DNA of 64,000 nucleotides, taken from the NCBI GenBank assembly GCA_013398055.1, contig VZRS01014884.1:731926-795925 (forward strand). Direction: 5' to 3'. The stretch comes from Ifrita kowaldi (Eukaryota > Chordata > Aves > Passeriformes > Cinclosomatidae). The position numbers and the translations under genes are program-made. Shown here piece by piece: positions 1 through 12,436 of this stretch (the first letter of the stretch is position 1; each line of letters opens with the position of its first letter). The notes beneath the pieces are model-generated. The model made no database searches and was not told the DNA's origin. It saw only the letters and a program-made list of their open reading frames with translations.

Positions 1-455
1 CGGTCCCGCACGCGCGGGGGAAGCGGGGGAGGCTCGGTCCCCCCGCGTCCGCGAGCCCCGGCACGCGGGGTGCCGCAGCGCCGCTCGCTCTGCCGGCCCC
101 CGCCCGCAGGAGCGGAGGGGGGGTTAAAAAGAAAAAAGGGGGGAAAAAAAAAAGAAATAAAGATAAAATAGTAATAATAATAATTAGCTGGCCCGGGGAG
201 CGGCGGGGAAGGCCCCCNNNNCCCCGCACGGCCCGGCGGGAGCGAGGGACGCGCCGAGGGGCCGCCCGTGGCCGCGCCGACACCGCCACCTATCGGCGCG
301 CGGCAGCGGGAAAGTGCCGGTGCCGGCTCCCACGCTCATCCAGCGAGCCGGAGTACCGTCACCCCGGCCCGAGAGCCGCAAGTTTCAGCCCCGCAAAGCG
401 AAGCCCGCTCCCGGCAGCTCTGCCCGCTTCGCCCATGCAAAGCAGTAAAACCACG
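1..455. promoter_or_regulatory. CpG island at the window edge
   Basis: This block is strongly GC-rich and dense in CG dinucleotides, unlike the AT-rich sequence that follows from about 460. In vertebrates such islands usually mark a promoter and first exon. I cannot tell which way transcription goes. The A>T bias of the + strand to the right argues against a gene running rightwards from here, so leftward transcription out of the window is more likely. Minus-strand frames with ATG exist inside the island, but none is recognisable as protein. Bases 218-221 are N, so any frame crossing them is unreliable. The island probably continues beyond base 1. Confidence 0.65.
122..188 (+). repeat. A-rich tract with short TAA repeat inside the CpG island
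   Basis: About 65 bases consist almost only of A and G, then A and T, ending in a short run of TAA units. They lie between two very GC-rich blocks. On the minus strand this reads as a long polypyrimidine run. It could be a microsatellite, the tail of a small retroposed insertion, or a splice-acceptor tract of a leftward transcript. The sequence does not decide between these. Confidence 0.6.
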
Positions 456-1569
456 ATACCCACACACTGCAGACAAAACTCGTCCAGAAACCTACAATCC
501 CCCTTTATCCCTTACACACGCCTTATGAGCACATAAAGCCATTTATGACAAGAATATTCAGCCACCGATCGTCTACAAAAGCACATACGGCACAAACCTG
601 TGGATTTCTAGCAAGCCGGATGATACTATTCTACAGTAACAGGGAAAATGCCTACTCACTTACTTTTAGATTGCACCATACGGCACTTAGTGTTAAAAGT
701 TGCAGCACATGCATTAATAATTTAGGAAAAGATTCTTCTCCCACCTAAGTGTGGTGTTTTTCTCAACAAATGTTATGCTCTCATGTGTCATGGAACACAG
801 TAACTACATTCAGTGCCTGCCCAAGTGATCTTCTCTACCAGTAACAGCTTAGAAAGAGACGCAAGGCTGAACTAGACCACCATGAAATACTGTCACAAGA
901 AACAGCCAACCTCTAAAACCACTCTTTATAGACCTGTGCTTTCAGCAGACATTATATTACTTAAAGGGGAAAAAAAATAAAAGTCAAAAACCTCTTCCAT
1001 TCTCTACAGCAAACTTCTCCAAGAGCTACAAGTCACATACATCACAGGTGCTGCTCCCAGAGAAGCAGGAAATCCAGGAGGCCCAGAATAATCATCTTAA
1101 AGCTAAATTTAGCATTTGCGTATCTGCATCATCCTTCTTAGTTTATTTATGTTGTCCTAGACTACTATTCTTTCATTCAATAATGCCAGCAGAGTAGTAC
1201 AAACTAATCCTGTTCACAGGGAGGTCACATTTAAGAATAAGAATTCCTCATAGCCACTTTGCCGCTGCCTCACAGGGTTCACATCCCACAAGGGCACAGC
1301 TCTCATCTCACCCTTTGGATATCGGGGAAATTGCACGGGATAGCACCTAACAAGCTGAAAATTAAAGGAAGTGTCTTAGAAAAACCCTTCCCTGTACTGA
1401 CTTGCAAACGCATGACAGCAAGTAAACTGAAGGAACACATTAGAAGATGTGCATCGGGCTCCAGCTTCCCCCCTCCTGCGGGACAAACACCAGGAACCAC
1501 GTGCTGTACACACACTTCCCCATACCGCTTTCTCTGCAGAGGTTACCCACTACACACCACGGGACTCAC
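456..1569. other. No gene seen
   Basis: AT-rich sequence directly after the CpG island. Short open frames on both strands are of chance length. I see no repeat family or splice-bounded exon that I can support. Confidence 0.5.
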
Positions 1570-1646
1570 CATATCCAGTGATCCAGTGAGCCGTTTAACA
1601 GACAGCGCCAGAAGCACATCATCTGTACTGGAATCTGTACCCACTT
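1570..1646 (-). CDS. Weak candidate internal exon, gene unknown
   Basis: On the minus strand the segment ends at a strong donor (ATG|GTGAGT, exon end at 1570). A possible acceptor AG lies just above 1646. One frame reads through all 77 bases as 25 codons and includes residues STDDVLLALSVKRLTGSLDM. A second frame is also open, which weakens the case. The polypyrimidine tract before the acceptor is poor. I do not recognise the peptide. If the segment is real, it belongs to a minus-strand gene running left towards the edge CpG island. Confidence 0.2.
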
Positions 1647-4600
1647 CTGTCCTTGACTTGATCTAAATTAATGTTCAATGACAGGTTGGGCTCCAAAATC
1701 AGTGATGTCTCAAATGACTACTCCCCATGGCAGTTACTCAGCACAATTAACAAAATTGCAGTTGGACAAAAGCTCTGGGACAAACTCTGTCCCTTGTACT
1801 TATCAGAAAAAGGTGTAAGAACAGGTAAGTCCTATCCCTGCTAATCAGGCTCTTATAAAAGAACTTGAAGATAGCAAACTCACAGGCCTGGACAGACATA
1901 CCCTTGAAACTCCTGCTTTGCTGTTGCAGGACGGGCAGCAGACAATTGTATATAGTTTCATTCCTACGTGTGGAAATAAAGTCATGGATGCATTCCAAGA
2001 TTGTTGTTGGTTCTGCCATAATGACTGATAATTATCACATGCCATTTTTCCATTTACAACAGAAAAATTATACCATTCTCAAACTAAATTAACAAAAACA
2101 CTGCCATCTTTAATCTACATTAATCTTCACAAAGAAGAGATAACACATATGATCCAAAATCGAATTCCCACTAAACTCATTAACCATCTTCCATTAACTT
2201 CAGAGGGCTCTTAACAAAATCTGTCATTTATTTTTAGATGCCTACAAGCAGAGTTGTGATTCAACAGAAAGCTGTCAGCTGCGTAAGTAGGACTGCATAT
2301 TAATATGCATGTTCTGCTTTGCCCACTCTATAAAAAAAGCAAACCATAAGTGTCCCTTTATGGCTGAGAAAGCAGATCATCTAGGAAATAAAAAAAAATT
2401 ATATAAATTACTTTAATCTCCAAAATTGGGGTGAAATTTTTTGGGAGGAGGGGACAACACCACTATCTCCAGTGTTCTCATCTCAACACCCCATCATCTG
2501 CCTGACAAGGACAAAGACTGAACTCTATATTTAGGACTGGGTTTTTGCTGTTGCTTTTAAAAAATATCTAATTTATGAAATAAAGTATACAGAAGATTTA
2601 CCGAAAATAGTTCTCCAAACTCAGTTTTCCTCTAGAAGGGCATCAAGATTACTACTGTGTTACTCAAAACCTTCTAACCAACCTCTTTTAACACCTCATT
2701 AACATGTAATACACGATATTCGGCTCCTGAAAAAGCCTAAATTCCAGGGAGCAGAGGTGAGAAAGGCTGCAGATTCCCACATTTTGGTTAAGGCACTCTG
2801 AGTCTGCACTGGGTTGGACAAATTCATGCACCTGTTAGCCCGGGATATGCGATGAGTCCCCTCACACGGTATCACACGCTTCGGAAGCCTGCGTATCTAC
2901 AGAGCACCCCAGGTGTTCACAAACTGCATAAAGTAACAGAAAAAGACTCGAGATGGGTTCCTGAGAAATCGGCAGGGTAGAGTACAATACAGCAAACAAG
3001 TAGCTCACCAGCATCTTTGATCCTCAAATATATCGACTGCTTAAATTAAACATATGTACAGTAGTCACAGACTTTTTAGCACGTGTCACCTTTTGTAATA
3101 TTTCAGCTCTTAAACACTGTTCCTCCCACTAAATAATTTCCTCTTGTCTCAATTTATTCATGCTAAGCACTTGGAAAAGAGTGCTTTTCATCTTAAGCAC
3201 ATAATGAGGTAAACTACAGCACAGAATCATTTTGTCTCAATGCAAGTCTGGTTTGTCATATTTTTCCATGTGTGTTAAAAAGTTCTTTCACTTAAAACAT
3301 TTATCTTTTAAGTACCTTGTCAGTGTATGCTCCCTTCAGATGACAACATTAAAAGCCCTTGACAAGCATCTTCTGAACTTAAAATAAATCTCGTCTTTTG
3401 ATGATGTTGCAAAGATACCACACCAGAAACCATATTAGAAAAACAGCAATTGCTGTCACAGCACACTTTGATCTTACGCTCAGACAGGCTCAGATCCTGT
3501 GAACTTCAACTATGGTTTTCAACTGCAGAGTGCAAGTCCTGAAGAGGTTAAAAATAAAATCTGCTATTTACTCAAGAAAAGGCTACAGTAATTAGATTCT
3601 AGCTGACATCTGACTGTGCATTTCTCTTGGCATCTAAAAATGGTGAATAAATGGCAGAGTACTCTTCTGCCTTAAAATTCATAGATTCAAAACTCTTTGT
3701 GTACTGACAGCAACGCCCCCAGCATCCAACTTACGCAAAATTGCTCCAAGCTAATAACTGAGAGAGAAAGCTCTGGCTGCACTTGACATCAAGGACTGAA
3801 GGTTTATTTATTTCAATAGGCCATGATCTTTTCATCTCAGGAAAGGTACATTACTGGAGAAGCTGTCCAACAAACTTTCTTTCCCACAGTAAATCATAAA
3901 TATTTTTAACAGACTAAAGACCAAAAAAACAACCAAACAAAAAACCCCACCCACACAAGCTCCATCTTCAAATAGCCTAAATAAAGATCACAAAATCTCA
4001 GCCAACTTCCTTTTCCAGACCCAAACTTTTAGCTAAGATGTGGATTTAAAGAATCCAAACCACTAAGAACTTACTGCTCAGCTCCAAAAGACAAGTATTT
4101 TATTTCTAGATTGAATTCTGCTATTTCAGTTTATGTACTTCTGCTAAATTGAAAAAGCTCTTTTTACAAGATAGTACTCTCTCAGTTTTCCTAAATGTGA
4201 GTTTTTCCTCTCCCATACTAATGTTATTTGCATCTATAATTTAGTTTATTAGTTTGCTAGAAATTGGAGTTTAGTTCCATGAAAAACAGATAAAAGGGAA
4301 AGCTATGCAGGATGCTAGTGAAAAGAAATGCTTTATTTTTAAATACTTCCTTTTTTTTTTCTTTTTTCCAGATGTGCAAGCATAACTAAATAAATATTTA
4401 GTGGAAAGAATACATACACCCTACTGGGGCTCTGGAAATAACCTGCCAGTATCTCTGATCACAGTGCATACACAGAAGTATCATGCTGTGAGCTCTGCAC
4501 AAGAGACAGAAGGCTGCATTTAAAGCAAGAAGACAACCATGTAAGATCAAAAGACAAACAAGGAGTGGTTCTCACTGGTTCCTCTGAGGATATCCTCTTT

Positions 4601-5110
4601 CTCTTTGACAGGCAACTAATTGCCAAGTCAACCTCACTTATTTTTAATGAGAATTATAATGATTCTACCAATTTTAATGCTGACAAAACAAAACATACTG
4701 TCTATAATCAAGTACCTGGATATAGCCAAACACAGAGATGACCCACTTTTTACAGATCAGAGAGAATTCTGCAGGGAAATGTGAGCCATCTTAAAGCCAT
4801 TTTGATGCTTGGAGAGGGATGTATGGCATCCCGTCCCAAGATCATCCATAGATGACCATCTAGCAATGCAGTTGGGATGAAGGGCTGTGTTCTGTACATA
4901 TCCAATGAGTTTCAAAGTCCCCTCACAGAGTCAGCTGAGGTCTATCACAACTCAAAACCTGAAATTACATCCAGATGCTACTAAACTTTAAATTTAAAGA
5001 AGTTATACATTTGCAGTAACATGTAACTTGGGAATAACAGGCTGTTGTAATTTCAGAAAGCTTTAAATGAGTAGGTGTGAAATATTTAACTTTACTACAG
5101 ATGAAAGCAT
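1647..5110. other. Intron-like or intergenic sequence, no supported gene
   Basis: AT-rich, with A and A/C runs on the + strand. Several minus-strand acceptor and donor look-alikes occur, for example around 3010, 3728 and 4072, but the segments they bound are only 20-50 bases. Some reading frame stays open by chance in pieces that short. Apart from the 16-bp palindrome at 2294, I see no structure here that I can support. Confidence 0.5.
2294..2309. repeat. Perfect 16-bp palindrome
   Basis: The sequence TGCATATTAATATGCA equals its own reverse complement. Each half contains a TGCATA-type core resembling half-sites bound by POU/octamer factors. That resemblance is a motif match only, not evidence of binding. 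Confidence 0.7.
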
Positions 5111-5262
5111 CCTCCTCAGTATCCCATGAAGTGCCCTTGTCCAAGAACTGCAACTGAAAGAATCCACCAACATGTTAGCATCCTGAAAGTTTTAAGTGAG
5201 ATATCTGAGCCAGGAACTGATTTTCTTTCCTCCAGAAAGCTGCACACAATGTCACTCTGCGT
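5111..5262. repeat. Diverged dispersed repeat, copy 1
   Basis: This stretch aligns colinearly with 10065-10222. Shared landmarks are CTCAGTAT, TGCCCTTG followed by CCAAG.ACTGCAA, and TCTTTCCTCCAGAAAGC. Identity by eye is roughly two thirds to three quarters, with small gaps. I cannot assign a family. It could be an old transposable element or an old local duplication. Confidence 0.55.
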
Positions 5263-8200
5263 TCCCAGGATAGAAGTGGAAAAGAAATTTAGTGTCATAA
5301 AGCAGCATATATAGAAGAGTGATAAAATGTTACAACCTTTAAGTTTCACTACCCAAAGCACGGAGCTGAAATTTATTTTTCTTTTACATGAAATTTGGCT
5401 TAAATAATTTTAGATTTAATGCATAGAAAGAGTGTTCAATTCCCTGGTCTTCTGTGTAACTTTCATGTGAAATGCTTTTCTCAAACGCAAGAACACCCTG
5501 AAGTAAAAAACCACTTACACATATATTAAATCCCACTTATTCTAACTGTACAACAGATTTTTCAACCACATACTCTAAAATTAAATGAAGAGGGAAGGAA
5601 AGAGTCACTGGAGCATTTTAAGTTACAGTTAACGTAACACAACAAACATGACAAGTATAAGGAGTGGTTTGGCACACTGACATGACAAGCATTTGGAAAT
5701 ATGAAATTCTCTATATTAAAAGACATCACCGAGCCAGGGGACAAACGGCCCAGTAGGGACTACAGGACAATGGCTGACACCCATCCACCCCAGGTTAGCT
5801 TCAATAGTACACAGTGGGTTTAGTAATCAAATTAAAAACCAGCCAAATTAACCTGTAACTAAGAAGGCTCGCCTTTTATTATTTTTGAACTTGCATTATT
5901 TTCTGTTTCTCCAAAGCTGCAGAAAAGCCACACCAGGTCTCATGAAATGGGAAAACTGTCTTACTGAGTACTGCTAATTGTGGAAGGGGGAGATGGAGGA
6001 TCTTAGGGCCCTTCACTTCCCCTGTTCCCAGCCTCTTGTAAAGCTTACACCCATTATGCCTTTTCTTCTAACTCCTTAATACATTCCTTCCTCTTTTCCC
6101 ACCTCCTCCCCTGTTTCTAATTGTTGTTACCCTCGAAACTATATTGAAAATCTTGGATCAGCTAATAATTTAGTCATGCTTATTAAAAAAGTATTTATAT
6201 AGCATTAACAGCTGGTCTACACTTCTCACTGAATATCATTTGCCCTTTGATGGCCATTTTTTGGTGCAACACTTGAAATTAAGCCTGTATTTCCCACAGA
6301 AGCCTATCACACTAGAAGACAATTCAGGGTTGCTAGGAACAAAGCCAAAACCTCTGCAATTAACCAGCGCTGTCCTATGGTCTTCACGAAGTTGGGAATG
6401 AAGTTTCCTACCTCAGCTTTTACAGAAATTCTTAAGAACAGCTGATGAAAAGTACAGAAACAAAATGTAAGTCCTCAGCGTGAGAAAGGAGCACCCGGGA
6501 TGGGGAATCCGATCTGCCGTGAACGAGGATGAAAATCGGCCACTTCTCAGTTTTTGTAGTGGGAGATCCATCGTTACCACCCTGCTGTGCAGAACCATTT
6601 TAAGGTCATTCTGCTAAGTAATAATAAAGTCCCAACACTACAACTCGTTCGCACGTTTAGAAAAATAAAGACAATAAGCTCAGAGTTCCAATGCCACTTT
6701 TCTTCCTCAGCAGGTATTTTAAGACAACAGATCTCTATCCAGTTGCCCATTCACACTCGCCCAGTTTCAGTTTCTCTGCAGTCACTGGCAAATGGCTTCA
6801 CATGTATCAGCAGTATCAATGAACAAGTAGGTAAATTATTTTAGATTAACTCCCCTGGGTCCATTGCATGCATATTGCACAAATCTGAAATGCCATATTT
6901 CCTAATCTCGGAGTGGTCCAAATACTCTATTCTTGTTACGCTACAACCCACAGTTTATCATAATTTGGTAACTTCCTAAGAAAATATAGGGAAAATTCAA
7001 GACCTTCCATACCTTCCAAGAAGAACTGTACTTTAACAGGCTGAATTTACTGTAGCGTATTTAAAGGTATTTTTATACCTGAATGGAGATTTTCATTTAT
7101 AGAAATAAAACCACATGTATCTCCAACCATTCAGGAAGCACGAGGAGAATTTCCACAAACAAATAAGAAAATGTGACCTGATTTACTGCACAGTGTACCC
7201 CAAAATCTTTATCAGCCACCGAGTTGAGCATTTGTGGGACAATTTCCTGCCTAACCTATACCTTCCCCCTGTGACCTTCCCCCATCTGTGAAAACAAGCA
7301 TATGAAAGAAATCTGATGAATGCCCATACTTCAACTCAGTACAGAATTGAGAAACAGGTACAGCTCAACTCTGGAGTGGGAAAGCACTTCCAGGGTTCTT
7401 AATACAGGCACAGCTTCAGTGATTTTAAGAGACACAAATCCTGCTGACTCACAATTGCAGAAATCCCAACAGAGTATCTCCATTTACACTTTCCTCCCTG
7501 AAGGAATAAACTGTAAAGCAATACTGATCTGAAATAGAATACAAGATACCTGGGAAAGTATGTAAGACTATGAAATGAGGTATGCTTCAAAATTTAAAAA
7601 TTATCTAAAGAACGGATTGATTGAAATTTTAATTTGACATGACTGTGCCTTATGGCGTTAGGGATGTATTACCTACTTTAGCACAACAGTTTGTTCTTGA
7701 AACCCTGCCACACTGCAAACCAAAGAGAACAGAACACAGATGTGCTGGCTCAGCGTATTTTGAACATGTCCCTGGAGCACCTTCCAGGCCAGAGACTGCA
7801 AACAGCTGGCATGGGCCCAGGTCATCTACAAAAGGCTGTATATCCTGAAGTCCTAGCTCTCCTTCAAATCAGATCCAGCCTTCCTCAGTACCCTACTGAT
7901 CCTGTAAAGGAACCTCAGGCAGTAAGAAGCTCTAATTTTCCACAGGACAGCATCTTCTAGCTTAAAAGCAGCAAGTACCTTGAGACTGTTGGATCCGTGG
8001 TGGCCACACGGGGCACATATCACTGACATTTAGCCACCCTTGAGCCAGACCTTCTGCAAACAGCAGAAGACTTTATCTTTTAATACACAACTTGCGAAGG
8101 AAAGATTACAGCGTATCATTTCATACCTAACCAGTGTCTGGGTAATCATCTTTATGCAGTGACGGCTACATTCATGAGTGGCACCCTGTTTATGAAGCAT

Positions 8201-9364
8201 TCCTGTCCTCTCCCTAAAACTGCTGCTGCATGTTTTTTGGTGGATATCCACCTAAAACATTTCATTAGATGTCCAAGGTTCTTTTGTATATACAAGGTCC
8301 AAGGCTCATGTATATACTATGTCAGGTACCTAACACTTCCGAAAAACAATTACTTCATCCTCCAGAAACCACTATCATTATAATGACACCCTGAACCTCT
8401 GTGGCTTAAAATAATTCAAAACAAAACCCAATCCCCACAAAAACAAAACCAAAGCAACTGCAGTATCAGAAGTCTGAATAACCCAGTTAGTAATGCACGG
8501 GAGTCCAAAACGGCTCCCAGGTACATTTCCTCATTCTTATGCAGGGTGTTAGCCCAGTGGCCACTCTTCTACAGCACCAGCACGATGAGCTGCCACACTG
8601 CTCTCAGTATAAGGGAAGGAGAGAAAAAAAAATCCCTACTGCAACACAGAATTTAAAGCCCCTCTTCCAGCTCCAGAAACAGAGCCAGGGAACCACTGCT
8701 GCAGAGCCCCACCAAGCAAGGAGGACAGATAAAACCCACAGTAGGTAAGCTCCCATCCAGGAAGCCTCTTCCCACACAAGGTACAGAACAGGGGAATTCC
8801 TCTCTGACTCTTCCCAGCTACTACTGATTGATAGAGGCCCTCCCCACGTGAACAGTAACATCAATCAGCAGCTCAGGTACAAGCAATCATGACAACTATA
8901 AACAAAAATAGTTGTAAGTGAATGTTTGAGTCACAGGGTAGCACTGTTGCCACTCAGATAGGCTCTTGACTTTAATTAGTTTGCCCAAACCTATTTTTCA
9001 GCCCCATTTGTGAAGAACTCAGCATTTTGGAACAAGTTGTCAATAAACTGAAGCAGGTAGGAAAGAAACATTAAACTGATTCCAAGGTTGGGGTTGGGGG
9101 AATTTACTTATACTGATAGACCTGAAAGATGTCAAGGTACTTGAAAGGATCCTTTAAATCCTTGGAAGGACTGAGATGTGACTTGAGTGAAAAATTACCT
9201 TTAAACAGAGAAACTACTAGGTTTAAGGGGCCATCAGACTTATGCTTTATTTCTTCATATTAGAGTGCAACTACTTAATATTTGCCTAATGATGAATTAA
9301 AACTTCTTTTTTTAAAAAAAAAGAACATTAGCTCCTAAGTACAGTGGGATTTCTATCCCTTGGT
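5263..9364. other. No supported gene
   Basis: AT-rich. Two minus-strand segments have very good acceptor tracts, entering at 6441 and at 7712, but the implied exons are 30 and 40 bases with ordinary donors. On the + strand a segment ending at a good donor near 8746 is open, but it has no recognisable product. None is strong enough to call. Confidence 0.45.
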
Positions 9365-9450
9365 ATCATAGAATCATTTATGTTGGAAAAGACCTTTAAG
9401 ATCATTGAGTCCAACTGTAAAACCTAACATTGCCAAATCCACCTGTCAGA
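9365..9450 (-). mobile_element. CR1 LINE 3' fragment
   Basis: The + strand begins ATCATAGAATCATTTATG and continues with TTGGAAAAGACCTTTAAGAT and GAGTCCAACTGTAAAACCTA. This is the reverse complement of a bird CR1 3' end, including its ATTCTATG terminus. The copy is truncated, as is usual for CR1, and fades out after about 85 bases. The element's sense strand is minus. Confidence 0.8.
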
Positions 9451-10064
9451 GACTGGATGCCCATCACTCAGGTACACTTTCAACAAGATTACATTACTGA
9501 TGTTCTGACAGGGATGACCTAAATATAATAGCAAGACAGATGTTTTCATGCCTGCCTTCAATATTCATGTATTTTAACCAACTACAGCCCACTTTACCCA
9601 TCCTAAGAGTTAGCAGGTGTACCCAGTGCTCCCTCCTTCCAGTTTACACCATAACCAGAGGCTGAAGTATCTTCTGACCTGTGCTTATTTCCCCCCACCC
9701 TTCCCAGGCTCACATCCTCTGCACTTCCAACCAAGTTTCAAAAAGAAATATGGAGGATGCCACACCACCTTTCACTCCGTACGAATACGGAAAGATGCTG
9801 GGTGTACATCCGAAGTGAACACAGCCGCCGGTCTGCAGTCTGCACTACACAGGAGGCTGGAGCTCCTGCACACCCACATCATCACCATTTCCAGCTGTCT
9901 AATGCTAGACAGCTCCCCAGTAGCACATAGACATTAGGGGTTGCTTTTCCAAAACAACTTGGTGGAGCTCCAGAGCCTAAACTCTGAATCTTGGACTTCA
10001 TTCTGGCAGCCAAACTTAAAATGAAAAATATGCATAAAGTATTTAATTTTATTAAGAGGACAAG
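9451..10064. other. No supported gene
   Basis: Mixed-composition sequence between the CR1 fragment and the second copy of the diverged repeat. An open + strand frame of about 105 codons (9617-9937) has chance-level length and no recognisable motif. Confidence 0.45.
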
Positions 10065-10222
10065 TCCTTCTCAGTATGCTGTAAACTGCCCTTGACCAAG
10101 GACTGCAAGTAGGAAAAAATTCACCAACTGTATCCATATCCTCTGTGTTTCAAATGAGATGCCTGACCCCAGAATCACTTCTCTTTCCTCCAGAAAGCCA
10201 CAGACAACTGCACTTACTCTCA
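10065..10222. repeat. Diverged dispersed repeat, copy 2
   Basis: Same orientation and same order of landmarks as 5111-5262: TCTCAGTAT, CTGCCCTTGACCAAGGACTG, then TCTCTTTCCTCCAGAAAGCC. Weak similarity may extend to the left, where both copies have an A-rich stretch after a CAAACTT-like motif. The copies are about 5 kb apart. Confidence 0.55.
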
Positions 10223-11950
10223 AATTCTGCATCTACGCCAGAAAAAATGAAATGCTTCTTTGTGTTTGACCCAGGCATTCAGCAGGGTCAGTTTTGGGAA
10301 AAAACATATAGTCACATGCAATATTAGCCAAGAAAGGCTGCCATTTGCAATTGCCATTTACGATTTGCAATTTATGGTGACGTGACAACCAGCCAACCCG
10401 AATTCACAGAAAAACAACTGGGAAAAAACCAGCATCTCTGCCAGAGAAACCAGAAGAAACAAAGGCAAATGAAAATTAAATAAAAAGTAGCTTGCAGAAT
10501 AAGACTACAGGAGAAACTGTCCATGTTTTCTGTATAATGTTAACAGATGCAGACTTTGGTTTATTACTAGAGGTGCTACATTGTGCTCCTGTGTGTATCA
10601 GTAAAAGTCAGTCACAGCAAAACCTTTTAATAATGCAGAAAGGTTAAAGAAAATCACACTGTCACCACACCTTTTTCATTACATATTTTGTGGAATAGCT
10701 TGGTTGATGGTAGGAAACAATCTCCTCAATACTGCCTCCCTTATTCAGTAATATGATACCAGTCACTGCAGCATCCATGCGCTGCTCACACTTAACATAC
10801 CTGTTGCCATTATATATCAACTGCTATTATAGAAGATTTCCATTATACTTATCCTTAAGCATTCAGATTAATTTAGTACAATTTTACTGTTCATTTGGAA
10901 GTTCCAGCATGTTTTCAGAAACTGTCAATTACTGAAAAAAATTAAAATTGAGCTTTTAAAAAATGTTTTCCAGTGTATAATTTTATACTCTTTAAAGAGG
11001 CACCATTCACAGAGGAAAGCTGTTCTCCACAGGCAACACGACAAACATAACATGACAAAAATATGAAGTTAAATGTATTAGTTGATATACGTAAACATTT
11101 ATATCAAGGGGTTGGAATTTGAGGGTGTGGCATAACAAAAGCACCAGTTCAGAGATCAGAAGTTAGGAACAAATTCCATGCTCCCTCCCACAGATGGGTA
11201 TTTTCCTTCTGTACACAGAAAAACAACTCTGCAACATGAAGAGACAGGGCATTTTTTCCCCCCATTGTCATGTATTTTTAACTCAGTAAAATAACTCTTC
11301 CAATTCACCAAGTTACTTGGTATTTACTTTAAACACTAGAAAGAACCACATCAAAAACATGCGGTTCACATTTCACTGTTTATATGGAAAAGGAGGTTGC
11401 AGAAGACTAAGCTGTATTTCAATGCTCTCCAAATATTTAGTAAGACTGATTAACTAAACTTTTCTCTCATCATGTGACAATACAGAGGATAGTGCATATT
11501 ACATATGAAAAGTATTTGAATGAATACAAACTTAATTGATAATGAGTTTCAAATCCTGTTTTTTCAAATTCTCTTTTTTGATTTAGTATTACATTACTTA
11601 AGATTTGTAAAAACTAAAATAACATTTTTTGAAAAGAAGAAATAAAAGTACTGTAAGAGCAAATGTTTTATAAAATGGATTATTTTAAATACTGCAAGAT
11701 ATTTCAAGGCATGTAGATATTCACTGAATAAGTAATCAACTCTGCATGACAGTACTCTCAACGAGCATGATATTCCTAGCTTTTAGTTTTAACAAGTGCC
11801 AAGCACCTTGACTTAGAAGTATTAAATACTTGTGCAAACAAAATAAAAGAACCCCCCCAAAAAGTAAAACAAATAAATCAGGCATCTACATATTAAAAAC
11901 TTTATAAATACCTCTTTAGATGTTGTTCCAGTTCCAAAAATAACACTTTC
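10223..11950. other. No gene seen
   Basis: AT-rich sequence with many A runs. Short imperfect direct repeats of a CATTTGCAATT-like motif occur near 10340-10370. Nothing else stands out. Confidence 0.5.
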
Positions 11951-12436
11951 ATGATTGTTTGGTCAGGACCTTGTTTCTGGCGAAGTGTCACTTTCATTGA
12001 TGTATCTATTGTCTACCTGCTGATCAGTTTCCCCCAGGTGGAGGGTCAGCAGAAATACCTTTCAGTCCTTGGCAGCTGTAAGATCAGCCTCAGCATTCCA
12101 CTATTAACCATGTGTCCTGAATTCTGCAGCACTTTAAGGAATCGCAAAGCCTTGCCCGTTAAAGATTATCCACTCGCTTCAATTCAAAGTTTGCTGAGTT
12201 TAATACTGGTTGGTCATGATCAAGAAAAACAAGAAGGGCGAACAGTGACACCACAGATCCTGAGGTCACATGGTGTTCTGTTACATAAAGCATCAAAAGA
12301 GATTAAAATCTTCATGATTACGTTTTCAAATCTCAAACAAATGCATCTTCTCTCAGCAGTGCCAAATTCGCCAACTCCGAAGCTGATTCAACCTGCTCCC
12401 ACTTTTTGTGAAGCACATGCTAATCACTATAGGTAG
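11951..12436 (+). other. Long open frame (161 codons) in a CpG-retaining block, origin unknown
   Basis: This is one of the longest open frames in the window and lies in a patch that keeps more CG dinucleotides than its surroundings, such as GGCGAAG, ATCGCAAAG, CCCGTT, CTCGCTTC, GGGCGAAC and TTCGCC. The + translation contains no domain I recognise. On the minus strand several shorter open pieces in different frames overlap it, and a strong acceptor tract precedes 12458. The patch could be an exon of either strand, a decayed coding or mobile sequence, or chance. Confidence 0.3.

Noticed and set aside
184..381. Minus-strand frame inside the edge CpG island as a first coding exon
   Set aside because: It runs into the N gap, is arginine- and glycine-rich as any GC-rich frame would be, and matches nothing I recognise.
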